Source of the DNA: Rhizobium sp.
GTDB lineage: Bacteria > Pseudomonadota > Alphaproteobacteria > Rhizobiales > Rhizobiaceae
Length of the DNA stretch: 64,000 bases
Assembly: GCA_027533385.1 (NCBI GenBank)
Contig: JAPZUE010000007.1
Location: forward strand, 124,001 to 188,000
Direction of reading: 5' to 3'
Below are positions 6,087-13,100 of this stretch, piece by piece (the stretch's first letter is position 1; each line of letters begins with the position of its first letter). The translations under genes and the position numbers were made by a program. Below the pieces are notes generated by a model. The model was given only the letters and a program-made list of their open reading frames with translations. It was not told where the DNA came from and did no database searches.

Positions 6087-8080
6087 CGCCAGTCTTTGCC
6101 TCCCCGGCCACACCCGCCGTCGTCATCTTGAGCGCATCAGCCGCTTGGTTGGGCCGTAGCATTGCGCAGGACATCGGGGGCGAGCTGCATGGCGCCGCCT
6201 CGCGCGTTGTGGAGGCGGATGTTCGTTTTGTCTCTGCCAAAGACCATGTGCAGGCGCTCTTTGCTGCCGGTCGGCCGATCGTGGCCGTCATGGCCTCGGG
6301 CGCTCTGATCCGGCTGCTTGCTCCGCTGCTGTCCGACAAACACGCGGAACCGCCGGTACTCGCTGTGGCAGAGGATGGCTCCTCGGTCGTGCCCTTGCTC
6401 GGGGGACACCACGGCGCCAATGATTTGGCTAGGCAGATTGCCTCCGCGCTCGGTGCCCATGCCGCCATCACCACAGCCGGCGATCTCAAGTTCGGCGTGG
6501 CGCTCGATCAACCGCCTGAGGGCTATGTCCTTGCCAATCCCGAGTGCGCCAAGGCCGTTATGGCGGAGCTTGTCGCGGGGGCGGGCGTGCGGCTCGTCAT
6601 CGATAGCGTTGCGGGTACCCCCCTCTGGCCTGCCGGCCATCTCCCCCACAAGGGGGGAGAGCAAGACGCCGCCGATGTTGCCGGTGAGGCCGGCAGCGGA
6701 ACGAACGCCCACTCTCCCCCCGTGTGGGGGAGATGTCACGAAGTGACAGAGGGGGGTGCGCTGCATCCACTCGCCCCCTGGCTCACCCAATCAAGACTTC
6801 CATTCCAACAAGAGGCCCGCGTGACGCTCTCCGTGACCGACCAACAGAAGACCGCAGGCGAGCTGGAACTCGTCTATCATCCGAAGACGCTGGTGCTCGG
6901 CATGGGCTGCGAGCGGCATGCAAAGCCGGAAGAAGCCATCGCGCTCGCCGAGGAAGCGCTCACTAAGGGCGGGTTTGCAAGGGCAAGCCTGGCCGCCGTC
7001 TGCTCGATCGATCTGAAAGCGGATGAGGCGGCGATCCATGCGGTGGCCGCCCATTTCGGCGTGCCGGCCCGCTTTTTCACGGCAGCCACGCTGGAAGCCG
7101 AAGCGCCGCGTCTGAAGAACCCGTCCGAGGTGGTCTTTGCCGAAGTCGGCTGCCACGGCGTGGCGGAAGGGGCGGCGCTGGCGGCTGTCGGCGCCGATGG
7201 CGAGCTCGTCGTCGAAAAGATCAAGTCGAAGGGCGCAACGGCCGCGATTGCAAGGGCTGCCGATATGATTGAGCCTGATACCATTGGACGTGCACGCGGC
7301 ACGCTTTTTGTCGTCGGCATCGGTCCGGGTTCGGAAGGCTGGCGGTCGCCCGAGGTGTCGCGCATGGTCGCAGCCTCCACTGATCTGGTCGGTTACTCGC
7401 TCTATCTCGATCTTCTTGGGTCCCTCGCCGAGGGAAAGACCCGCCACGATTTCGACCTCGGCAAGGAAGAGGCGCGTGTCGTGCATGCCATGGAACTCGC
7501 CGGGCAGGGGAAGACCGTGGCGCTGGTCTGTTCGGGTGACGCGGGCATCTATGCCATGGCGACGCTGGTTTTCGAACTCTTCGACAAGGGCGGCATTACT
7601 GATGCCGCAAGCCGGATCGAAGTGCAGGTCTCGCCGGGCATCTCAGCCCTCCAGGCCGCCGCCGCCCGCATCGGCGCGCCGCTCGGCCATGATTTCTGCA
7701 CCATCTCGCTTTCGGATCTTCTGACCCCCTGGGAGCATATCCAGCGCCGGGTGAAGGCGGCGGGCGAGGGCGATTTTGTCATCGCTTTCTACAATCCCGT
7801 CTCTATGAAGCGTCGTACCCAGCTCGCCTATGCCCGCGACGAATTGCTGAAATATCGCCCGGCCACGACCCCCGTCATCCTCGCCACCAATCTCGGGCGT
7901 GAGGGCGAAAATGTCCGCACCGTTCCGCTCGGCGAATTGAACGTCGACGACGTCGACATGCTGACCGTCGTGGTGGTTGGCTCGTCCGAGAGCCGCACAG
8001 TCACGACCGGCGACGGCAAGACCTGGGTTTACACGCCGCGCGGATATTCCGGGAAGGCCGATACCGGGATGAAGGCGTGA
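6083..8080 (+). CDS. cobJ: CbiG-CobJ fusion: CbiG-like domain plus precorrin-3B C17-methyltransferase, with in-frame repeat insertion
   Basis: This 665-aa protein has three parts. Residues 1-177 and about 226-395 are CbiG-like: MASGALIRLLAPLL and LLGGHHGAND in the N-terminal domain, and LGMGCERHAKPEEA plus EVGCHGVAEGAAL in the C-terminal domain. From about 406 the CobJ/CbiH methyltransferase begins (LFVVGIGPGSEGWRSPE, SGDAGIYAMATLVFEL, IAFYNPVSMKRR). It uses SAM to methylate C17 with ring contraction. CbiG-CobJ fusions are known in rhizobia. The odd feature is that residues 178-225 (TPLWPAGHLPHKGGE onward) are encoded by palindromic element R3, inserted without breaking the frame. The same peptide begins the tail of the gene at 2267. 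Start and stop are well set by ATGA coupling to cobI. Confidence 0.94.
   Translation: MTPVFASPATPAVVILSASAAWLGRSIAQDIGGELHGAASRVVEADVRFVSAKDHVQALFAAGRPIVAVMASGALIRLLAPLLSDKHAEPPVLAVAEDGSSVVPLLGGHHGANDLARQIASALGAHAAITTAGDLKFGVALDQPPEGYVLANPECAKAVMAELVAGAGVRLVIDSVAGTPLWPAGHLPHKGGEQDAADVAGEAGSGTNAHSPPVWGRCHEVTEGGALHPLAPWLTQSRLPFQQEARVTLSVTDQQKTAGELELVYHPKTLVLGMGCERHAKPEEAIALAEEALTKGGFARASLAAVCSIDLKADEAAIHAVAAHFGVPARFFTAATLEAEAPRLKNPSEVVFAEVGCHGVAEGAALAAVGADGELVVEKIKSKGATAAIARAADMIEPDTIGRARGTLFVVGIGPGSEGWRSPEVSRMVAASTDLVGYSLYLDLLGSLAEGKTRHDFDLGKEEARVVHAMELAGQGKTVALVCSGDAGIYAMATLVFELFDKGGITDAASRIEVQVSPGISALQAAAARIGAPLGHDFCTISLSDLLTPWEHIQRRVKAAGEGDFVIAFYNPVSMKRRTQLAYARDELLKYRPATTPVILATNLGREGENVRTVPLGELNVDDVDMLTVVVVGSSESRTVTTGDGKTWVYTPRGYSGKADTGMKA
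6616..6757. repeat. Palindromic element R3, inserted in frame inside cbiG-cobJ
   Basis: The element starts TACCCCCCTCTGGCCTGCCG and ends GTGACAGAGGGGGGT. Its inner arms CTCCCCCACAAGGGGGGAGA and TCTCCCCCCGTGTGGGGGAG are complementary. It matches R1 closely in both ends. It lies wholly within an open reading frame and encodes about 48 residues that interrupt the CbiG middle region, with no stop codon or frameshift. Confidence 0.88.
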
Positions 8081-8113
8081 TCATGCCCTTCGCCGTCGGC
8101 TCCCTCCGGTTGG

Positions 8114-8326
8114 TACCCCCCTCTGGCCTGCCGGCCATCTCCCCCTCAAGGGGGGAGATTGGACCACGGCCACGGTCGCGTTCCAATGAGCGCGCGGTTC
8201 AGGTTGATGCATTTCACGCAGATTCAAGATTGGCTCTTTGGCGCATTCTATGCCCAGCGCCGATCTCACCCCTTGAGGGGGAGATGGCCGTGTTTCGATG
8301 TAATCGAAAGAGGCCAGAGGGGGGTA
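8114..8326. repeat. Palindromic element R4 between cobJ and cobM
   Basis: The element starts TACCCCCCTCTGGCCTGCCG and ends GAGGCCAGAGGGGGGTA. Its inner arms are CTCCCCCTCAAGGGGGGAGA and CACCCCTTGAGGGGGAGATG. At 213 bases it is longer than R1 and R3 because of a central insert (about 8162-8262) with no gene that I recognise. It fills nearly the whole cobJ-cobM gap. The ribosome binding site of cobM (AAGGAGAG) lies just outside it. Confidence 0.85.
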
Positions 8327-8354
8327 ACGCTCCCGCAACGTTAAGGAGAGCAGC

Positions 8355-9134
8355 ATGACCGTCTATTTCATCGGCGCCGGCCCCGGAGCCCCCGATCTCA
8401 TCACCGTGCGCGGCCTCAGGCTCATCGAGCGCTGCCCGGTCTGCCTTTATGCCGGCTCGCTGGTGCCGGAGGAAATCGTCAAGGCGGCACCCGAAGATGC
8501 ACTCGTCAAGGACACGGCTTCCATGCATCTCGACGAGATCATCGCCGAGATCGAGGCGGCCCACGCGCGGGGCGAGGACGTCGCCCGGGTGCATTCCGGC
8601 GATCCCTCGATCTATGGCGCGATCGCCGAACAGATGCGCCGCCTCGATGCGCTCGGCATTCCCTATGATGTCGTCCCCGGCGTACCGGCCTTCGCCGCGA
8701 CCGCAGCACGGTTGAAGACCGAGCTGACTTTGCCGGAGATCGCCCAGACGGTGATCGTCACCCGGACCGAGATGAAGGCATCCTCGATGCCGGAATTCGA
8801 GACGCTGGAGATTCTGGGCAAGTCGCGGGCGACGCTTGCGATTCACCTGTCTATCCGCAATCTCACGCATATTCGCGATACGCTGACGCCCTATTACGGC
8901 GAGGACTGCCCCGTGGTGATCGCCTATCGCTCGACCTGGCCGGATGAGCTCTTCATCCGTACGACGCTGAAGGATATGGCCGAAGAAGTGCGCAAGGCGA
9001 AGATCACCCGCACCGCACTGATCATGGTCGGCAAGGTGTTCGGTCATGTGGAGTTCCGCGACAGCGACCTCTACAATTCCGATTTCAGCCATGTTTTGCG
9101 CAATGTCGGGAAAAAGAAGAAGGCGAGCGGCTGA
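8355..9134 (+). CDS. cobM: Precorrin-4 C11-methyltransferase CobM
   Basis: The 259-aa protein shows the methylase start VYFIGAGPGAPDLITVRGLR and the CobM/CbiF blocks CLYAGSLVPEEIV, HSGDPSIYGAIAEQMRRL and VVPGVPAFAATAARL. It methylates precorrin-4 at C11. AAGGAGAG at 8343-8350 gives a clear ribosome binding site. It is the last recognised corrin gene here; cobG, cobK and cobF are not found between the exporter at the left edge and the nucleoside hydrolase downstream. A short Lys-rich end (GKKKKASG) is unremarkable. Confidence 0.97.
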   Translation: MTVYFIGAGPGAPDLITVRGLRLIERCPVCLYAGSLVPEEIVKAAPEDALVKDTASMHLDEIIAEIEAAHARGEDVARVHSGDPSIYGAIAEQMRRLDALGIPYDVVPGVPAFAATAARLKTELTLPEIAQTVIVTRTEMKASSMPEFETLEILGKSRATLAIHLSIRNLTHIRDTLTPYYGEDCPVVIAYRSTWPDELFIRTTLKDMAEEVRKAKITRTALIMVGKVFGHVEFRDSDLYNSDFSHVLRNVGKKKKASG

Positions 9135-9224
9135 TCGCCCGTCTTCCCGTCGTCACGCTTCGGGTCTATCGTCGCGCCCGCCCGGCGGATGCCGATCAAC
9201 AACAACAAGAAAAGGACTTCTCCC

Positions 9225-10190
9225 ATGCATAAGGTCATCTTCGATACGGATCCGGGCGTCGACGACGCCATGGCGCTCCTCTTCCTGCACCATCATCCGG
9301 AGATCGACCTCCTCGGCATCACCACGGTCTTCGGCAATGCCGAGATCGATGTGACCACCCGCAACGCGCTGTTCCTGAAGCGCGAATGGAAGATTGACGC
9401 GCCCGTCGCCCGCGGCGCCGGCGAGACCTTCATTCCCCATCGCGTCAGCCACGAGCCGCCGAAATTCATCCATGGCGATGACGGGCTCGGCAATATCGGC
9501 GTGCCGGAGGTCACGGATGTGCATCCCGATCCGCGTCCGGCCCATCGCTTCATCGTCGACACCGTCCGCGCCAATCCGGGCGAGGTGACGATCGTTGCCG
9601 TCGGTCGCATGACCAATCTCGCCAATGCGCTGAAGGAAGACCCGGAGATCGTCGATCTCGTCAAGGAGATCGTCATCATGGGCGGCGCCTTCGACGTCAA
9701 CGGCAATGTGACGCCGGCCGCCGAAGCCAATATCCATGGCGACCCGGAAGCGGCTGACGTCGTGATGACCGCCCGCTGGCCGGTGGTCGTCGTCGGTCTC
9801 GATGTCACCATGCAGACCGTGATGACGCGCAGCCAGCTTGCCGATATCAGGGACGCTGCTGGCACCAGCCGCGCGCGCCTGCTCTTCGATCTCTCGCAGT
9901 TCTACATCGATTTCTACGAGGGCCTGGTCGACGACGGCATGGTCGTGCATGACAGTTGCGCCTGCGTCTATGTCGTGGCACCGGAACTCTTCAAGACCCG
10001 CAGCGGAGTGATCCGCGTCGTCTGCGGCGGCATTGCCGACGGCCAGACGATCCAGAAGCCGGATGGCCGCGGATTCGGTCCCTCCGATTGGGATGGTGAC
10101 CTGCCGAGCCAGAAGATCTGCACAGCGATCGATGCGCCGGCAGTGCTGAAGCTGATCCATGACGTAATCGTTGCAGTCCGCGAAGATTGA
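9225..10190 (+). CDS. Inosine/uridine-preferring nucleoside hydrolase
   Basis: The 321-aa protein carries the N-terminal calcium-binding signature DTDPGVDDA (residues 7-15) and the block IVIMGGAFDVNGNVTPAAEAN. It has the conserved NIHGDPEAADVV and a late VHDSCA, typical of IunH-type enzymes that split ribonucleosides into base and ribose for salvage. The ATG at 9225 is preceded by AAAGGA at 9210-9215; an upstream ATG at 9189 would add a low-complexity Asn/Lys leader. It follows cobM by 90 bases in the same direction and may be separately transcribed. The substrate within the family is not predictable from sequence alone. Confidence 0.93.
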   Translation: MHKVIFDTDPGVDDAMALLFLHHHPEIDLLGITTVFGNAEIDVTTRNALFLKREWKIDAPVARGAGETFIPHRVSHEPPKFIHGDDGLGNIGVPEVTDVHPDPRPAHRFIVDTVRANPGEVTIVAVGRMTNLANALKEDPEIVDLVKEIVIMGGAFDVNGNVTPAAEANIHGDPEAADVVMTARWPVVVVGLDVTMQTVMTRSQLADIRDAAGTSRARLLFDLSQFYIDFYEGLVDDGMVVHDSCACVYVVAPELFKTRSGVIRVVCGGIADGQTIQKPDGRGFGPSDWDGDLPSQKICTAIDAPAVLKLIHDVIVAVRED

Positions 10191-10212
10191 GCAGCACTGC
10201 TGAGCAGACAAA

Positions 10213-10244
10213 GAAAAACCCCGGATCTGGGAGGAGATCCGGGG
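10213..10244 (-). terminator. Terminator of the DUF1127 gene with an anti-Shine-Dalgarno loop
   Basis: On the minus strand the stem CCCCGGATCT (10244-10235) pairs perfectly with AGATCCGGGG (10228-10219) across a loop CCTCCC. A TTTTTCTTT run follows, so it is a textbook Rho-independent terminator for the DUF1127 transcript. The loop and stem base together read CTCCTCCC, the anti-Shine-Dalgarno motif that the neighbouring small RNA shows three times. It may also stop the convergent nucleoside hydrolase transcript, because the plus strand continues TCTTCTATTTT. Confidence 0.8.
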
Positions 10245-10279
10245 TCTTCTATTTTGGATCCGACCGAAGTCGGTACCGA

Positions 10280-10426
10280 TCAGCCGTTGACGGCGTGACG
10301 GGCAACGCGACGGATGTCTTCGCGGCCGATGCCGAGGTCACGCAGTTCGCGGTCCGACATGCGGCCGAGTTCGGTGACGGTCTGACGGTACTTGCGCCAG
10401 TTGTTGAGCGAGCGAGCGATGTTCAT
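10280..10426 (-). CDS. DUF1127 (YjiS-like) small protein, 48 aa
   Basis: The minus strand encodes MNIARSLNNWRKYRQTVTEL continuing GRMSDRELRDLGIGREDIRRVARHAVNG. This is a canonical single-domain DUF1127 protein: an N-terminal amphipathic helix, then the LRDLGI core. These small Arg-rich proteins are frequent in alphaproteobacteria, and one Rhodobacter member (CcaF1) is an RNA-binding protein encoded next to CCUCCUCCC-motif small RNAs. The start has AGAGGTAG upstream at suitable spacing. Its own terminator and the small RNA at 10678-10800 both display the CCUCC motif. That context supports, but does not prove, a role in RNA metabolism. Confidence 0.92.
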   Translation of the reverse strand: MNIARSLNNWRKYRQTVTELGRMSDRELRDLGIGREDIRRVARHAVNG

Positions 10427-10677
10427 GTGGGTCTACCTCTGGGTTGGGCCCCGCCGTGGGCCGCGTCTCTGAATTCGATGACTGGAATATATGCTGCATC
10501 GCGAAACGATTGAAGGCATAATGCGGCAGGGCACCCATGCGCTGTGCGCATATCAATCGATTTAACGCTTTGTTAATTGATGATTTTTTGTGCGTTTGCA
10601 CGCGGCGAAACAGCGCCAATTGAACGGGCATTGCTGGCCGGCGGTTTCGGGCACGGATCTGTTGGGGAAGAGTAAGG

Positions 10678-10800
10678 CAAAAAAATAACGCCCACCGGGG
10701 GAGGAGGTCCGGTGAGCGTCATTTTTGCAGACCAACGACTGGGAGGAGGAGTGTCGTTGATCAATCGATCCCGCTTTGGGAGGAGGAGTAAGCGGGTCGA
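10678..10800 (-). ncRNA. alphar14/NfeR1-like (cuckoo/CcsR-type) small RNA with three anti-SD hairpins
   Basis: Read on the minus strand, three hairpins follow each other. CCCGCTT/AAGCGGG (10796-10770) and CAACGAC/GTCGTTG (10759-10733) both have the loop ACTCCTCCTCCCA. ACGCTCACCGG/CCGGTGGGCGT (10719-10688) has ACCTCCTCCC in the loop. The last hairpin runs into TATTTTTTT, a terminator. Its one non-Watson-Crick pair is G-U on the minus strand but C-A on the plus strand, which fixes the orientation. Three stem-loops with ultraconserved CCUCCUCCC loops and a length near 120 nt match the alphar14 family (NfeR1 in Sinorhizobium), which base-pairs with ribosome binding sites. The 5' end is approximate; a possible -10 TATATT lies at 10845-10840. 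Confidence 0.85.
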
Positions 10801-10998
10801 AGAAGAAGCGCCAGAAGTTCCGTCGCTCTGTTGAATATGAATATAGGTGACACTTACGAGTTTGTGCAGTGCAAAATGAGCATGGAAGGCATGCGGTTCT
10901 TGCATGGGCCGATGATGCCCCCTGCCAAGGTTCCGGCTTCCGCTTGTCTTTCCAGTCCTGCCGTTTCAGATTGCGGTGAGAATAACGGGGACTAAGAC

Positions 10999-12108
10999 AT
11001 GTATCGGGGTAGGCTGAAACGTGACCTGGACGACTGGGTCGGACGCGGAATGATCGATCTGGCGACAGCCGAACGGCTGCTGGCGGATGTTGATCAGCGG
11101 GGCGCGCGCTTCAGCATCGGCAGTGTCCTGTCGATGTTTGCGGCCGTATTGATCGCGGCCTCCCTTCTGATGCTGATTGCGGCCAACTGGGAACTGATAC
11201 CGCGCCTGGTCAAGGTCGTCGGCATTATTGCCCTGATCTGGATCTTCCATATCGCCGCGCTGATTGCGCGCTCGCAGGATGCCAACCGGTTGGCGGCTGG
11301 ATCGCTGGTCTTGGGTGCGGCGGCCTTCGGAGGTGCGATCGCGCTGATCGGTCAAGCTTACCACCTCTCGGGCGATACTTTTTCCGCGATGTTCCTCTGG
11401 TTCGTGATGACGGCCATTTCCGCGGCACTCTTCCGCTCCGGGGCGCTCGCGGTCGCAACGGGTGTGCTGTCGCTGGCAACCTTTGCCGCCGGCTTCGACA
11501 GTTTCGGCTGGGACCTCGCCAGCCACGGCCTCTGGGCCTGGTGGCCGCTGGCGGGTGCGGCAGCCATCTTCGCTCTTGCCTATTGGACGGGCGCAAACCG
11601 GGCGAAGCACTTCGGATACTGTTTGCTTGTCGCCTGGATCTGGTGGACGACGATCCTCGATCGCAGCGAGCTCTATGCATTCGCAGTCGCCATGGCCGGC
11701 ACCTTGGTCTTCCTGGCTCTGACGCTGCCGGCCTCTCCTTTGGCGGCACTGCATCGCCGGCTTGGCGCCTCCGGCAGCTTCTATGCCCTGGTGATGGCCT
11801 TGAGCGGCTTCGCCTATTTCCAGGGAAGTGCGCTTGAAGCGGTCACGACGGCAGCTCTGGGTGTGATGGTGCTGGCGCTCTCGATCGCGGCGATCGCGCT
11901 CGACGGCCGGGACAATGGCGCCGTCCGCTTCCTCGCCTACGGCGCCTTTGCCGCAGAGATACTCTACCTGTCCTATGAGACGATCGACAGCATCCTTGGC
12001 ACATCTGCCTTCTTCCTGCTGTCCGGTCTGGTGGTCGCTCTGCTTGCCTTTGTCGTCATCCGTCTTGAGAAGCGCTTTTCGCGTCCCGTTGCAGAGGTGA
12101 AGTCATGA
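10999..12108 (+). CDS. DUF2157 multi-pass membrane protein
   Basis: The 369-aa protein has a short cytoplasmic N-terminus (LDDWVGRGMIDLATAERLLA) followed by about ten hydrophobic segments. This is the arrangement of DUF2157 proteins, which have no established function. The stop overlaps the next start (ATGA at 12105-12108), and the partner is a GDYXXLXY-domain protein. The two families habitually occur together, so they probably act as one membrane complex. A 190-base gap lies between the small RNA region and the start, and the ribosome binding site is weak. Confidence 0.88.
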   Translation: MYRGRLKRDLDDWVGRGMIDLATAERLLADVDQRGARFSIGSVLSMFAAVLIAASLLMLIAANWELIPRLVKVVGIIALIWIFHIAALIARSQDANRLAAGSLVLGAAAFGGAIALIGQAYHLSGDTFSAMFLWFVMTAISAALFRSGALAVATGVLSLATFAAGFDSFGWDLASHGLWAWWPLAGAAAIFALAYWTGANRAKHFGYCLLVAWIWWTTILDRSELYAFAVAMAGTLVFLALTLPASPLAALHRRLGASGSFYALVMALSGFAYFQGSALEAVTTAALGVMVLALSIAAIALDGRDNGAVRFLAYGAFAAEILYLSYETIDSILGTSAFFLLSGLVVALLAFVVIRLEKRFSRPVAEVKS

Positions 12109-12680
12109 TCGCCGCGAAACCCTTTGCCGCCGTCGCCCTGGCCGTCGCTCTCGTCCAGACTTCCATCCTCGGCTATATGATCGAGGGCAGGGCATCTATT
12201 CTCAGATCCGGAACGGAAGTCCTCCTGAAGACGGTCCCCGTCGACCCGCGCGATCTCCTGCGCGGTGACTATGTCATACTCACCTATGAAATCTCGAACA
12301 TTTCAACGACCTCGATCGCCGGCACCCGACCGCAGGACGGCGAAGTGGCGAGGCTCAATGTGCGCCTGACGCCCGGGACGGATGGCTTCTGGATCGTCTC
12401 CCAGGCGTCCTTCGATCCGCTGGCGGCAGAAGACGGCAGCGTCGTCGTCATCTCGCAGCCGATCACGATCTATGGCTGGGAATGGGAAAATGCCGGAAGT
12501 CTGACCGTGCCCTTCGGCATAGAGCGCTTCTATGTCCCGGAAGGTGAGGGCAAGCCGATCGAGGACGGCCGCAATGAGGGGCGTGTCTCGGTTGCCGCCC
12601 GGGTCTCCGAAGACGGCCAGGCACAGATTCGCGCCCTGATGCTGGACGGCGAGCCGCTCTATGAGGAGCCGCTCTACTGA
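12105..12680 (+). CDS. GDYXXLXY domain protein, partner of DUF2157
   Basis: The 191-aa protein has an N-terminal hydrophobic anchor (residues 6-26). The family-defining sequence follows: VDPRDLLRGDYVILTYEIS (about residues 46-64). The rest is a beta-rich extracytoplasmic domain with FGIERFYVPEGEG. It is translationally coupled to the DUF2157 gene upstream. The family function is unknown. The single anchor and conserved periplasmic domain suggest that it works on the outer face of the inner membrane. Confidence 0.88.
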   Translation: MIAAKPFAAVALAVALVQTSILGYMIEGRASILRSGTEVLLKTVPVDPRDLLRGDYVILTYEISNISTTSIAGTRPQDGEVARLNVRLTPGTDGFWIVSQASFDPLAAEDGSVVVISQPITIYGWEWENAGSLTVPFGIERFYVPEGEGKPIEDGRNEGRVSVAARVSEDGQAQIRALMLDGEPLYEEPLY

Positions 12681-12829
12681 GCGGCGCCATTCTCTCGTTG
12701 CAAAGCCTGTGAAGCCTGTCCGGCGGGGCCTGCAACACTGTCATTTTTCCTTTGCGTGGGGGAAAACGGGTGTTATAGAGACGCGCGCTCCGGAGGGGCC
12801 ATGCGCGAAGGCAGCATGCGCTTTTGGAC

Positions 12830-12914
<85 letters not shown>

Positions 12915-13100
12915 GCTAAGCCGCGCGGGATCGATGAGAGAAGCACCGAGGTGTGGCTCCCGTCAGTCCGGCGCCGTTTTGCTTGGCAGATTGTTGACGA
13001 ATTGCGACGCAGCCACGTCCGGGAAAATCAATTCCGGCGTCGTGCTCAGAGAAAACCACCGGCTGTCCGAGCACGGCCGCCACGACATGAAGGTAAGAAC

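Noticed and set aside
8140..8350. Short open frames on both strands in the cobJ-cobM gap
   Set aside because: They are translations of palindromic element R4, without a supported start.
10573..10905. Minus-strand open frame of 110 codons over the small RNA
   Set aside because: It reads straight through three perfect hairpins and a terminator, and the protein has no plausible composition. The RNA explains the region better.
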